A stretch of DNA of 64,000 nt, from the NCBI RefSeq assembly GCF_002858715.1, contig NZ_PJZH01000008.1:88487-152486 (forward strand). The letters run 5' to 3'. Source of the DNA: Chimaeribacter coloradensis. Lineage in GTDB: Bacteria; Pseudomonadota; Gammaproteobacteria; Enterobacterales; Enterobacteriaceae. Below are positions 44,927 through 53,924 of this stretch, piece by piece. The position numbers and the translations under genes were made by a program. Under the pieces are notes generated by a model. The model worked only from the letters and a program-made list of their open reading frames with translations, was not told where the DNA came from and searched no databases. How positions within the stretch are numbered: position 1 is the stretch's first letter; each line of letters opens with the position of its first letter.

Positions 44927-45672
44927 TACTTAACCCGCTCATAGGCAATAACCAGCACATCACGATACCCCTGCGAACCTTTGCTGCATAAGATGGGCGA
45001 AACCTCATGCATCACGCGATGGTCATCCGCCACAATGACATCCAGTGGCTGGTTAAGCGTTTTGGTGCAGAGCACATTCCGCGCATTATCCGTGACGGTC
45101 GTGATGCCGCCCGAGACGTTCACCCGGCGGAGCAGCATCATCGCGATATAATCAACCCCATCCCGGTGCAGCCCCTCCGGGGTGGGTTTGCCGGTTTCTT
45201 GGGCGTCCGTCAGGATGCGGTAAGGGTGCAGACGGATACGCCATGTGCAGCGCTCCCCTTCCGCCTGGTTAAAAATGTTACACAGCTCACGCAGCAGGGA
45301 GGTAAACAGCGGATGGGTGATAAACCCCTCCTCCAGCGGTGGATAGACCCGATCTACCCCACCATTGAGCGTATTGATGTTTTTAGGTTGTGAGTAAGCG
45401 GTGTGCGGCAGCAGCGTCAGTTCGCCTTGTGGATCGCACAATTCAAACTGGCTGTAACGGCGATAGCGGTACGTCCCGTTATCTGCCATAAATTCATCAC
45501 GCGACAGCGAATCCCAATAGCGGGAGAACGAGGAGAGGGAATCCTCTTCCAGCGCCAGATCCTGTTTTAAGTCATCCCCGGCAATAAAAATCCAGCCATT
45601 GGTTTTAATGGCCTGCGCCGCATGATGGAGGGCGTGGGCCGGCAGTGTGTAAGATTTGCTGATGATATCCAT
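44926..45672 (-). CDS. 2-oxoglutarate/Fe(II) dioxygenase of the free-amino-acid hydroxylase family
   Basis: This 248-residue enzyme belongs to the PF10014-type family that includes Bacillus L-isoleucine dioxygenase. The iron site is LHRDGVDYI (His169, Asp171) with His222 in MHEVSPI, and an arginine near 237 for 2-oxoglutarate. Upstream FELCDPQGELTLLPHTAY and NTLNGGVDRVYPPLE are family landmarks. Relatives hydroxylate free amino acids such as isoleucine, leucine or methionine. Placed between an ArgG-like ligase and an EamA exporter, it probably modifies an amino acid or a ligated conjugate. Confidence 0.86.
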   Translation of the reverse strand: MDIISKSYTLPAHALHHAAQAIKTNGWIFIAGDDLKQDLALEEDSLSSFSRYWDSLSRDEFMADNGTYRYRRYSQFELCDPQGELTLLPHTAYSQPKNINTLNGGVDRVYPPLEEGFITHPLFTSLLRELCNIFNQAEGERCTWRIRLHPYRILTDAQETGKPTPEGLHRDGVDYIAMMLLRRVNVSGGITTVTDNARNVLCTKTLNQPLDVIVADDHRVMHEVSPILCSKGSQGYRDVLVIAYERVK

Positions 45673-45680
45673 GGTTCACC

Positions 45681-46904
45681 TCAGGCAATTAATGAGCAAT
45701 CAGGAGTAAAAGAGGGGGACAGGTCGGCCAGGTTGCGGCTGCCGCGTACACGGGCAATCTGTTTTTCCCAGCCATCACGGTCGGTCAGGTAGAGCGGGTC
45801 GCGCGCCTTGATGGAGACCAGGTCAGCAGCGCCCCTGCGCAGGTTAAACGTCACGGTGCCGCTGACGGTTTCCGCACTGGTACGGATAAAGGCGGCAATG
45901 GACGCCGCCAGCAGGCTGTACCAGCGGCCTTCTATCGCCTCGTTTACCCAGATTTGCTCCAGCGCCAGTTTCTGACGCAACAGCCCGGCATCCAGGGTGG
46001 CGGTTTCCAGATGACGGAACGCCGCCATCAACAGCATGGCGGCCGGGGCTTCCCGCACTTCCAGCACCTTCTCGCCACCTTCAAGGTGTTCCAGCCCGCT
46101 GAAGCGGCCGATACCGTGGCGGCCAATGACCCTGTTCAGCTGTTCAATCAGCGTCAGCAGAGGCAGTGCCTCGCCATTCACTGCCACCGGCAGGCCGTTT
46201 TCAACACTGATCGCGAGGTGTTCATCCGGTTGGGGGTGCTGACATGACGTCCACTTAAACAGGGCTTCCGGCATGATGAAATCTTCCGGGTTATCCAGCG
46301 CACCGGATTCGTACTCACGCACCCAGATATTGGCATCACCGCTGATCCCGCGCGCCTGGAAGCACGGCAGGCCGGCCTGCGCCAGCGCCTGGATTTTCTC
46401 CTCGCGGCTGAGGGCCGAATATTCATAGGGACTGCCGGTAAACCCGGTAAAGTTCAGTTGATGCAGTGCCCCATTGAGACGGCGAAGGCTGTTTTGTGAC
46501 TGATTGGCGGTATGGAGAATAGCGTCACAGCCGAGTATTTCCGCCTGCTCAACGGCCAGGCGGGCAATCAACGGCCGGGAGAGGGAGGAACTGATCGGGT
46601 AGATCCCCAGGTATTGCGCATTGGCCCGGATCGCCGGAATGATAAACTCGTGTGCAAAGGCTTCACGTGCATCAATAATCTGCAAATCGACGTTGAAAAA
46701 ACCGGCGATGTCCCGCAGGTCCCCGGCGTGCACCCCATCGCCGAGATCGACGGTAAGCGCGGTGACTTTGCACCCGGTCTGCGATAGCTTGTACAGCAGG
46801 TAGCTGCTGTCCACGCCCCCGCTAAACAGGGTCAGGATATGTTTCGACTGACGGGACACATAAGAGAGATCGTCAAGGCTGCGCACGTGTTGATAACGAT
46901 TCAT
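45681..46904 (-). CDS. Argininosuccinate-synthase-like PP-loop ligase
   Basis: This 407-residue adenylating enzyme has the PP-loop FSGGVDSSYLLYKL (residues 27-40), HTANQSQNSLRR, and a C-terminal half that resembles ArgG (RHGIGRFSGLEHLEGG, corresponding to the IGR-D-ENR segment). Several ArgG substrate residues differ; for example a canonical ENR reads EHLEG here, so citrulline-aspartate ligation is unlikely. It probably activates a carbonyl or carboxyl group with ATP and joins it to an amine. First gene of the operon with the dioxygenase and exporter, and divergent from a LysR regulator. A paralogue with a new substrate is the most likely reading. Confidence 0.85.
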   Translation of the reverse strand: MNRYQHVRSLDDLSYVSRQSKHILTLFSGGVDSSYLLYKLSQTGCKVTALTVDLGDGVHAGDLRDIAGFFNVDLQIIDAREAFAHEFIIPAIRANAQYLGIYPISSSLSRPLIARLAVEQAEILGCDAILHTANQSQNSLRRLNGALHQLNFTGFTGSPYEYSALSREEKIQALAQAGLPCFQARGISGDANIWVREYESGALDNPEDFIMPEALFKWTSCQHPQPDEHLAISVENGLPVAVNGEALPLLTLIEQLNRVIGRHGIGRFSGLEHLEGGEKVLEVREAPAAMLLMAAFRHLETATLDAGLLRQKLALEQIWVNEAIEGRWYSLLAASIAAFIRTSAETVSGTVTFNLRRGAADLVSIKARDPLYLTDRDGWEKQIARVRGSRNLADLSPSFTPDCSLIA

Positions 46905-47015
46905 GGTCTCTTTCCTTGTGAAGTAAACGTTGGTTTTTCAAGGCTTGCCGTCAGGCGAGTATGGGCGATCCCGCGCAGGTGAATAAGCCGGGTAAACAAA
47001 CAAGACTCTTACGCT

Positions 47016-47960
47016 ATGCGAACAAATCAATACATGGGCTTGCTGCCGTATATGGCGGTGTTTGTCAAAGTGGTGGAGACGGGCAGTTTTTCTGCGGCGG
47101 CGGAACAGCTGGGCACGACGGCCTCGTCGGTCAGCCGCCAGGTGGCGAGCCTTGAGCAGGCTCTGTCGGTCAAGCTGCTGATAAGAACCACACGGCGGCT
47201 GAAGCTCTCGGCGGCGGGGAGCGATGCCTACGCCCGCTGCTGTGAGATGGTCGAGTCGGCCAGATCCGTGCTGGAGCTGGCGGAACGGGTCAACGACACG
47301 CCGCAGGGGATGGTCAGGCTCAGCGCCCCGCGCGCCTTCGGCAAAGAACTGATCGCCCCGCATATCGAGGAATTCTTACACCGCTACCCGGAGGTGGATA
47401 TCCAGCTGAAACTCACCGACCGCCCGGCTGACCTGATCGGCGATGACCTCGACCTGATGGTGCGCATTACCGACACGCCCCCGGCCGGGCTGGCGGCGCG
47501 CCCGCTCATCCGCGTCAGCCATATCCTCTGCGCGACAGCCGCTTACCTGGAAAAACGCGGCTGCCCGCAGCACCCCAATGACCTCGCGCAGCACAGTTGC
47601 CTCTATCTCGGGGAAGTGGCCGGGGATAACTGCTGGCGGTTTTCCCACCTGCACACCCAGGAGCAGGTTAACGTCACGGTTCGCGGGCGCTATGTCACCA
47701 ACCACAGCAAAGCGCGGCTGGAAGGGGTGCTCAGCCATCTGGGGATCGGTTGTTTGCCGTGGTTTGTCGCCAGAGACGCGCTGGCCGCCCAACAGGTCGT
47801 CGAGGTGCTGCCGCAGTGGGATTACCAGACCTCGTACTACGGCATGTCGTGGATCCTCTACCACCCGAACCGTTTTCTGCCGCCGAAATGCCGGGTGCTG
47901 ATCGATTTCCTGGCGGGGAAGATTGCCGACAACGATGTAAACCGGCGCGCCTGCCGTTAA
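47016..47960 (+). CDS. LysR-family regulator beside the ligase-dioxygenase operon
   Basis: This 314-residue regulator has the LysR helix-turn-helix (GSFSAAAEQLGTTASSVSRQV, RTTRRLKLSAAG) and a standard effector domain with YLGEVAGDNCWRFSH. It faces the ArgG-like operon across 111 bp, so it is the natural controller. A second in-frame ATG lies 18 bases later (47034), and neither has a strong ribosome site. Confidence 0.86.
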   Translation: MRTNQYMGLLPYMAVFVKVVETGSFSAAAEQLGTTASSVSRQVASLEQALSVKLLIRTTRRLKLSAAGSDAYARCCEMVESARSVLELAERVNDTPQGMVRLSAPRAFGKELIAPHIEEFLHRYPEVDIQLKLTDRPADLIGDDLDLMVRITDTPPAGLAARPLIRVSHILCATAAYLEKRGCPQHPNDLAQHSCLYLGEVAGDNCWRFSHLHTQEQVNVTVRGRYVTNHSKARLEGVLSHLGIGCLPWFVARDALAAQQVVEVLPQWDYQTSYYGMSWILYHPNRFLPPKCRVLIDFLAGKIADNDVNRRACR

Positions 47961-48304
47961 TCAACAGGTGAAGCCCCGGTGGATCACGCCGAAGATTGTC
48001 CGGTATACGTTATCTTGACCTTTGGGTGGGTGCGCTGCCCCCACCAACTCCGTCTGGCGGTACTCTTTCAGTGCGTACACGGGTGAAGGTAAAGGCGTTA
48101 TTGTCAAATCGTCATCAGGTCTGTAATGGGTACACGAATCCAGAAAACGAATGTGAGACCATCGAATGTACAAATAAAGCCGGCGGGTTCCCTCCCGGTT
48201 ACAAGCCACCAGCCTGATAAACCTGTCCTAATCCTGCAACCCTGAAGCTATCACCAGGTGCTTTCACCTCTTTATCACGACGCTGAAATACCGGCGCTGC
48301 GCAT
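47961..48304. other. Gene-free gap with a possible coding relic
   Basis: A short rightward frame (47996-48217) ends NECETIECTNKAGGFPPGYK and looks like a protein C-terminus, but it has no start context and no partner. It could be a fragment of a longer lost gene. Nothing else is visible before the repeat at 48305. Confidence 0.4.
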
Positions 48305-48370
48305 GGCGGACTCCCTCTCAAAGCGGACATTGACCTGCTTGTTAGTCCGCTCCGTGCCGGAAGCGGACGT
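48305..48370. repeat. Two-hairpin intergenic repeat, copy 1
   Basis: The element carries two adjacent GTCCGCT/AGCGGAC-type hairpins. In this copy the left hairpin is degenerate (GCGGACTCCCTCTCAAAGCGGAC). The right one is intact (GTCCGCTCCGTGCCGGAAGCGGAC, 48345-48368). The same arrangement recurs at 51951, 59678 and 60924. Confidence 0.75.
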
Positions 48371-48422
48371 TATCTGCAATGAAAAACGGAACGAAAAACA
48401 GTGCTTTTTTAGCTTTGTCTGA

Positions 48423-49592
48423 TCAATGTACTTCTGCAGCGTGTCCTGTTTTATCAGTCAGACCAGATAATATGGCCAATATCAGCGCTACAACGGAGAG
48501 TATTGCGCCCGCCCAGTTAGGCGATTGCAGGCCAAATCCGGCGGCTATAACAGCTCCTCCGAACCAGGCACCGACGGCATTACCCAGGTTAAAGAGACCA
48601 ATATTCACCGCTGCTGCGAGCGTCGGCGCACCTGCCGCCCGCGCTTTGTCCATCACCAGCTTCTGGATGGGGGATACAGTCGCAAATCCAAATGCAGCCA
48701 TCAGGAAAATGCAGACAGCTGACATAACCTGACTGTGGGCAGTAAAGTTAAATACCATCAGCACCGCCGCCTGAGCGGCAAGGGTAATATAGAGCATCGG
48801 CATCAGCGCGCGGTCAGCATATCTGCCGCCCAGCTGGTTGCCGACAAACAGCCCCAGACCGAACAGCAGCATCAGCCACGTCAGATTGCTTTCGCTGTAT
48901 CCGGCCATTTCCGTCATCATGGGAGCAATATAGGTAATGGACGTAAAGAATGCGCCCGGCCCGAAAACGGTGATACCCATCGCCAGCAGAACGTTAACGT
49001 TTCTGAAGGCAGTAAACTCATGCGCAAAATTATGGTTTTCCGGACGGGGCTGATGCGGGATGAGCATGCCAACGCTGATAACCGTGATGGCCCCGATTAC
49101 GGCAATGCCCATAAAGGCTTCCCGCCATGAGAGATGCTGTCCAATCCACGTGCCGACGGGAACCCCGATAAGATTCGCTACAGTCAGTCCCATAAACATG
49201 AAGGCAATCGCCCTTACGCGCTTAGACGGCGCGACCATATCTGCGGCAATAATCGAGCCGATACCAAAGAAGGCCCCGTGAGTCATGGACGTGATGATCC
49301 TGCCCAGAATGGCAACGCCCAGCGTCGGGGCAAATGCCGTAACAAGGTTACCCGCCACAAACAGCAGCATCAGGAAAACCAGCATAGCTTTACGGGGTAC
49401 TTTTGAGCCCAGAATAATCAGGGCTGGCGCGCCGGCAAAAACGCCCAGGGCGTAAGCCGTCGCCAGGTTTCCGGCCACGGGAATACTGACGTCAAAGTCA
49501 GCGGCAATAACGGGAAGCAGGCCAGCAATGATGAATTCAGTGGTTCCGATACCGAATGCACCAATTGCCAGCGCCCAGAGAGCGAGTGGCAT
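48423..49592 (-). CDS. MFS efflux transporter, YdhP/AraJ-like
   Basis: This transporter of about 389 residues has twelve helices: GAFGIGTTEFIIAGLLPVIA opens helix 1, AYALGVFAGAPALIILGSK follows in helix 2, GRIITSMTHGAFFGIGSIIA in helix 4, NLIGVPVGTWIGQHLSWREAF in helix 5. These match the YdhP group of DHA1 exporters. AGGA eight bases before the ATG at 49592 is preferred to the longer frame. It lies 122 bp downstream of a LysR gene on the same strand. Substrate unknown. Confidence 0.87.
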   Translation of the reverse strand: MPLALWALAIGAFGIGTTEFIIAGLLPVIAADFDVSIPVAGNLATAYALGVFAGAPALIILGSKVPRKAMLVFLMLLFVAGNLVTAFAPTLGVAILGRIITSMTHGAFFGIGSIIAADMVAPSKRVRAIAFMFMGLTVANLIGVPVGTWIGQHLSWREAFMGIAVIGAITVISVGMLIPHQPRPENHNFAHEFTAFRNVNVLLAMGITVFGPGAFFTSITYIAPMMTEMAGYSESNLTWLMLLFGLGLFVGNQLGGRYADRALMPMLYITLAAQAAVLMVFNFTAHSQVMSAVCIFLMAAFGFATVSPIQKLVMDKARAAGAPTLAAAVNIGLFNLGNAVGAWFGGAVIAAGFGLQSPNWAGAILSVVALILAILSGLTDKTGHAAEVH

Positions 49593-49714
49593 AACAAATA
49601 TCCTGTCAGTAAAATTTTCATGTTCAGGCTGCACATGGCAGCGGGACAGTCAGAATATAAGTTTGCCAAAAGTCGATAAATAACTCTGAAATTGTCGCAG
49701 TGGTGACAAAAACT

Positions 49715-50644
49715 CTACCTCAACGTGCCGAAATATCCTTCGCCGGCTCTTTTAAGCAGTTCATCCACGATAAGCCTTACCTTAGGAATAAGATGCCGTG
49801 TCCGGGGCCAGATAACGTTCAGCTCAACCGGGACAGGCACATGATCGGCCATAAGCGCAATAAGCCGGCCCTCCCGGATATGATTGTTCACCATTGATTC
49901 CGGAAACTGGGCAATCCCTACACCCGCCAGGCAGGCATGAAGCATGGCGTCTCCGTCGCTTATCTGGTGCGCCGAACCAGAAATAAACTTTATCTCCCGC
50001 TCTCCCGCCGGCTGCAGACGCCAGGCAAGAGGTGCCCCCCGTCGGTAGCCCATAATGCAGCAGTGTTTTTTCAGCGCCTCAATATCAGAGGGCTGACCGT
50101 ACCGCTCAATATAAGCTGGAGACGCGCACAGCATGAGACGCTGTCGGCTAAGACGGCGGGCAATCAGCTCATCGGTGTTCTGCAGTTCGCCAAGACGAAG
50201 TACCAGGTCGACGCCTTCCTCTACCGGGTCAATCAGCCGATCGTTAAAGGTCAGCGCCAGACGCAGAGCCGGATAACGTGTCACCACTTCAAGCAACACC
50301 GGCATCATCAGGTTACGTCCGAATGAGGCCGGCATATCTATTCGGATCGTTCCCGCTGGGTTGTCCTGACGCCTGCTGAGCGTATTTTCAGCCGAGTCCA
50401 GGATTTCCAGCGCAGACAGACAGCTGGTCAGATAGGCCTCACCATCACTGGTCAGGCTCAGCTTACGGGTTGAACGGTGAAACAGCCGCGTTCCCAGCCT
50501 TTCCTCAAGCCGCGCCACGCTTTTTCCGACGGCAGATTTTGTAATGCCCAGCTGCTCTGCGGCTTCAGTAAAGCTGCTGGACCTTGCCGTTGTGACAAAA
50601 GTTGTGATTCCCCGCAGCGATTCAGCTGTTAACCCGGTAGACAT
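49715..50644 (-). CDS. LysR-family transcriptional regulator
   Basis: This regulator of about 309 residues has the LysR helix-turn-helix (SSSFTEAAEQLGITKSAVGKS, RLGTRLFHRSTRKLSLTSDG) and effector domain (GTIRIDMPASFGRNLMMPVL). AGAGAG nine bases before the ATG at 50644 sets the start, although the frame extends to 50914. It faces the FMN reductase-VOC pair across 127 bp and probably controls it; the downstream exporter may belong to the same response. Confidence 0.86.
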   Translation of the reverse strand: MSTGLTAESLRGITTFVTTARSSSFTEAAEQLGITKSAVGKSVARLEERLGTRLFHRSTRKLSLTSDGEAYLTSCLSALEILDSAENTLSRRQDNPAGTIRIDMPASFGRNLMMPVLLEVVTRYPALRLALTFNDRLIDPVEEGVDLVLRLGELQNTDELIARRLSRQRLMLCASPAYIERYGQPSDIEALKKHCCIMGYRRGAPLAWRLQPAGEREIKFISGSAHQISDGDAMLHACLAGVGIAQFPESMVNNHIREGRLIALMADHVPVPVELNVIWPRTRHLIPKVRLIVDELLKRAGEGYFGTLR

Positions 50645-50771
50645 AAAGTTGACTCTCTGGCGACTCATGGTGTGTTTATTGATGTGTAATTCTATACCAG
50701 GCTTAAGATCGTTCGTAAACAGAGCACCGACATTAGTTGGCGTATCCGTTTTTAAAAAACAGGGAGCAGTC

Positions 50772-51338
50772 ATGTCACAAGCACAACCTCTGAAATTTGT
50801 CTCACTGCTGGGCAGTCTTCGCGCGGGTTCTTTTAACGCCGTGGTGGCCCGCAATCTTGACCAGCTGGCGCCGGCAGGCGTGGAAGTCAGCGCGCTCGGC
50901 TCTGTCGGAGACATACCTCATTACGACGCAGACCTGCAGGCTCAGGGGTTGCCTGAATCGGTTGTGGGAATGGGAAAAGCGGTAGCGGCAGCGGACGGAG
51001 TGATTATCGTCACGCCTGAATATAACTATTCCGTGCCGGGTGCGTTGAAGAACGCGCTGGACTGGCTTTCGCGCCTGCCGGATACCCCAGTTGCAGCCAA
51101 GCCCGTTGCCATACTCACGGCCTCACCCGGTGCTATCGGGGGGGCGCGGGCGCAGTATCACCTGCGCCAGATTCTGGTCTTTCTGGACGGCAGAGTGCTT
51201 AACAAGCCGGAGGTCATGATTGGTCAGGCGTCATCCCGGGTTGACCCGGAAACCGGCAGCATAACGGATGCGGACACCCGCAGCCTGATTACGGCTCAGC
51301 TCAGTGCGCTTGCGGAAATGGCGGGCGGTCAGGGCTGA
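50772..51338 (+). CDS. NADPH-dependent FMN reductase (ChrR/YieF-like)
   Basis: This 188-residue flavodoxin-fold reductase has the FMN phosphate loop LLGSLRAGSFNAVVARNL (residues 12-29) and the signature VTPEYNYSVPGALKNALDWLS. A late SPGAIGGARAQYHLRQIL also fits. Relatives reduce quinones, chromate or azo dyes by two electrons. A GGGAG site sets the start at 50772. It is followed 43 bases later by a VOC-family gene and faces a LysR gene, suggesting a quinone- or electrophile-detoxification unit. Confidence 0.9.
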   Translation: MSQAQPLKFVSLLGSLRAGSFNAVVARNLDQLAPAGVEVSALGSVGDIPHYDADLQAQGLPESVVGMGKAVAAADGVIIVTPEYNYSVPGALKNALDWLSRLPDTPVAAKPVAILTASPGAIGGARAQYHLRQILVFLDGRVLNKPEVMIGQASSRVDPETGSITDADTRSLITAQLSALAEMAGGQG

Positions 51339-51381
51339 TTTGAAACATTACTCATATCTGTAAAACCACAGGGAGAAAACT

Positions 51382-51906
51382 ATGTCTACCGACATTATTC
51401 GCGGTATGGACCACGTCGGCATTACCGTTTCCGATATTGATGAAGCTACCCGCTTCTTCTCTGAGGCTTTTGGCGCAGAAGTTATCTATGACTCCGTCTC
51501 ACCGTCAGATGAGGACGTGAAAGGCGAAGAAACGGAAAGCATTCTGAATCTGTTCCCGGGAACGAAAATCACTACGGTAAGGATGATGAAGCTGAAGCAC
51601 GGCCCGGGGCTGGAGCTTTTTGAAATGAAGGGGCCGGAGCAAAGCCCGCCTGTGCGGCCTAGCGATTACGGGATACAGCATTTTGCCGTATATGTTGATG
51701 ACATCAGCGAGGCAGTAAGTCTGTTCGAGCATGCGGGCGGTAAAATGTTTACTTCGCCTCAGCCCCTGATGTTTCCGACAGAAGTCGGAGAGAACAACTT
51801 TTTCTGCTATGGCCGCACCCCATGGGGGAGCGTTATTGAACTGATTTCTTTGCCTTCGAAGCTTCCGTATGAAGACCAGACGTCTCTGCGTCGCTGGAAG
51901 CCCTGA
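51382..51906 (+). CDS. VOC (glyoxalase/dioxygenase superfamily) protein
   Basis: This 174-residue protein has two VOC half-modules: MDHVGITVSDIDEATRFF at the N-terminus (metal His) and IQHFAVYVDDISEAVSLFEHAGG in the second half (metal His), with a Glu in GLELFEMKGPEQ and GSVIELISLPS as further ligands. GGGAG lies upstream. It could be a glyoxalase, an isomerase or an extradiol-type dioxygenase. Its partner is the FMN reductase, so a role in handling a quinone or aldehyde is plausible. Confidence 0.86.
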   Translation: MSTDIIRGMDHVGITVSDIDEATRFFSEAFGAEVIYDSVSPSDEDVKGEETESILNLFPGTKITTVRMMKLKHGPGLELFEMKGPEQSPPVRPSDYGIQHFAVYVDDISEAVSLFEHAGGKMFTSPQPLMFPTEVGENNFFCYGRTPWGSVIELISLPSKLPYEDQTSLRRWKP

Positions 51907-51913
51907 GTGACTG

Positions 51914-51937
51914 GGTTGCGTCTGCCAGGGCGCAACC
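51914..51937 (+). terminator. Hairpin terminator after the VOC gene
   Basis: GGTTGCG and CGCAACC pair across a ten-base loop eight bases after the stop, followed by TTATTA. It probably ends the reductase-VOC transcript. Confidence 0.65.
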
Positions 51938-51950
51938 TTATTACCGTAAG

Positions 51951-52014
51951 GTCCGCTTCTCGCTCTAAGCGGACATCGGTCTGCCTGTTGATCCGCTCTG
52001 AGCCAAAAGCGGAT
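51951..52014. repeat. Two-hairpin intergenic repeat, copy 2
   Basis: The left hairpin is GTCCGCTTCTCGCTCTAAGCGGAC (51951-51974) and the right one ATCCGCTCTGAGCCAAAAGCGGAT (51991-52014). Both are intact, and the A-T ends of the right hairpin are a compensated change, which implies that pairing matters. Confidence 0.8.
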
Positions 52015-52100
52015 GTTTTTACAGGCTACAGCACAGCCGTTTTGGGTTTGCTGTACATCTGAAACCATCTGCTTCTTAAGCAGGCATAAAATGCCAGATA

Positions 52101-53063
52101 TCAGATTCCGGCCTCACGTATATCATGCGCATTGATCGCGCCAATAACCTGTCCGGTATCAGACGTTACAGGAGCCGCTGATATCCTGCGTTCCTGCAGC
52201 AGCGCCTGCGCTTCAGCAGCAAGCTGGCTGGCGGAAAGACTGAACCCAGGGAAAGTCATTGCGTCCTGAACCGGTGAGCTGAGTGCGCCTCCTTTGAGCA
52301 GCCAGCGGCGTAAATCGCCGTCTGTAAAAACACCGGCCAGCCTGCGATCGCCGACCGTCACGGCGACCAGTCCGAGTCCGGTGCGTGTCAGCTCAAACAG
52401 GGCATCATGCACGGTTGCTGTGGCCTGCACGAGCGGAACTTTTGCCTCTGTCCGCATAATGTCCTGAACCCGGCAAAGCAGTTTTGTCCCGAGGCTGCCT
52501 GCCGGATGCGTCCGGGCGTAATCCTGCTCACTGAAATTACGCGTGCGCATCAGCGCAATCGCCATTGCATCGCCCATTATCAGCGTATTGACGGCAGAGG
52601 AGGTCGGCGCAAGGCCAAGCGGGCAGGCTTCATTCTCAACGTGAATATTGATACAGCAGTCCGCGGCTTCACCCAGCGGTGACGCGCGATTTCCGGTAAA
52701 AGCAATGACGCTGACAGGAAGCGCCTTCAGCAGGGGCATCATGCGGCGAAACTCAGCGGCATGCCCGGAATAAGAAATCAGCACAACAACGTCACCAGCG
52801 GCAATCATTCCCAGATCACCATGCAGCGCCTCGGCTGGGTGAACATAGAAGGCTGGCGTGCCGGTACTTGCCAGCGTGGCTGCAATCTTGCGGCCTATGT
52901 GTCCTGACTTTCCGATGCCACTGACGATAACCTTACCGCTGCAGGCCAGGATAAGTTCACAGGCCCTGAGAAAATCATCATCCAGCCGCTCAGGCAGGCT
53001 GGTTGCTTCGCGCAGCTCCGTTTCTATGGTCTGCCGGGCGGCGATCAGTATCTGTTCCTTCAT
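52101..53063 (-). CDS. gutQ: Arabinose-5-phosphate isomerase GutQ (KpsF/GutQ family)
   Basis: This 320-residue enzyme has an N-terminal SIS domain (about 30-170, GIGKSGHIGRKIAATLASTG, ALHGDLGM, ALMRTRNFSEQDYARTHPAG) and two CBS repeats (about 205-320). It interconverts ribulose-5-phosphate and D-arabinose-5-phosphate, the precursor of KDO. It is the last gene of the sorbitol operon, as in E. coli, and starts three bases after the srlR stop. Confidence 0.93.
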   Translation of the reverse strand: MKEQILIAARQTIETELREATSLPERLDDDFLRACELILACSGKVIVSGIGKSGHIGRKIAATLASTGTPAFYVHPAEALHGDLGMIAAGDVVVLISYSGHAAEFRRMMPLLKALPVSVIAFTGNRASPLGEAADCCINIHVENEACPLGLAPTSSAVNTLIMGDAMAIALMRTRNFSEQDYARTHPAGSLGTKLLCRVQDIMRTEAKVPLVQATATVHDALFELTRTGLGLVAVTVGDRRLAGVFTDGDLRRWLLKGGALSSPVQDAMTFPGFSLSASQLAAEAQALLQERRISAAPVTSDTGQVIGAINAHDIREAGI

Positions 53064-53066
53064 TCT

Positions 53067-53834
53067 TTACGCATCTCCGGCAATGATAACCTCAATGCCC
53101 TTCTCACCAAGTTGCGTCAGGGTATCAGAGGTAATGTCGCTGTCAGTGATCAGCACGTCAACGGCATCCAGGTTGCAGACCACGTTCGGGCTGCGTCGGC
53201 CAAATTTTGAGGAATCAACAAGCAGTACGATTTTTTTGGCGGCATGACACATCGCCTGGCTGACGGCGAACACCTCATTAAATGTCGTTACCCCGGCCGT
53301 CATATCCACGCCGTCTGCACCAATAAACAGCGTGTCGAAGCTGAAGTGACTAAAGGCGGACTCGGCCAGGCTGCCGTGTAGGGACGCCGATGTCTTCCGG
53401 TAGGTGCCGCCGGGCATCAGAATGACTTGATCGGTATCAAGCTCCGCCAGTTCATTAACGATGCTCAGGCTGTTGGTCATCACGGTAATGTTATTAAAGC
53501 GTGCGAGATGCGGCACCATCTGGAGAACCGTGCTGCCGGCATCAAAAATAAGCGAGTCGCCCTCACTGATAAGAGAAGCCGCACGCGCGGCAATACGCTT
53601 TTTCTTTTCCGTGTTAATAAGCGTTTTTCTGTCGATAGGCTGATCCCCTTCATCCCGGTTGAGCATAACGCCGCCGTACGTCCGGATAACCGCACCTTCC
53701 TCCTGAAGCCGGGTAAGGTCCTTCCGGATAGTGGTGCCGGTCGTATTGAAGTGTGTAATAAGCGCTTCCACGGATGTGCGGCCGTTTTGCTGCAGGTATT
53801 CGAGGATTTGCGCCTGACGCTGTATCGGTTTCAT
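53067..53834 (-). CDS. srlR: Sorbitol operon repressor SrlR (DeoR family)
   Basis: This 255-residue DeoR-family repressor has an N-terminal winged helix (1-57, [20 protein letters not shown], then [20 protein letters not shown]). The sugar-phosphate isomerase-like sensor domain has [10 protein letters not shown] and [16 protein letters not shown]. It represses the srl genes until sorbitol-6-phosphate is present. It sits between srlM and gutQ. An inverted repeat CTTTCA-GAA-TGAAAG lies 73 bp upstream of its start and suggests autoregulation. Confidence 0.93.
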   Translation of the reverse strand: MKPIQRQAQILEYLQQNGRTSVEALITHFNTTGTTIRKDLTRLQEEGAVIRTYGGVMLNRDEGDQPIDRKTLINTEKKKRIAARAASLISEGDSLIFDAGSTVLQMVPHLARFNNITVMTNSLSIVNELAELDTDQVILMPGGTYRKTSASLHGSLAESAFSHFSFDTLFIGADGVDMTAGVTTFNEVFAVSQAMCHAAKKIVLLVDSSKFGRRSPNVVCNLDAVDVLITDSDITSDTLTQLGEKGIEVIIAGDA

Positions 53835-53906
53835 AAAGAGGTCCTTTTCAGTTTCTGAACTTCCTCATCATCCCGGACGTCTCAACTCGTGATGCAAAGG
53901 AATAAT

Positions 53907-53921
53907 CTTTCAGAATGAAAG
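53907..53921. promoter_or_regulatory. Candidate SrlR operator upstream of srlR
   Basis: CTTTCAGAATGAAAG is a perfect palindromic pair (CTTTCA/TGAAAG) with a three-base spacer. The same half-sites appear in inverse order upstream of srlA. It suggests that SrlR represses its own gene as well as the main promoter. Confidence 0.5.
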
Positions 53922-53924
53922 GTA

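Noticed and set aside
47996..48217. Rightward 73-codon frame with a protein-like C-terminus
   Set aside because: No ribosome site and no homologous motif; at most a relic of a lost gene.
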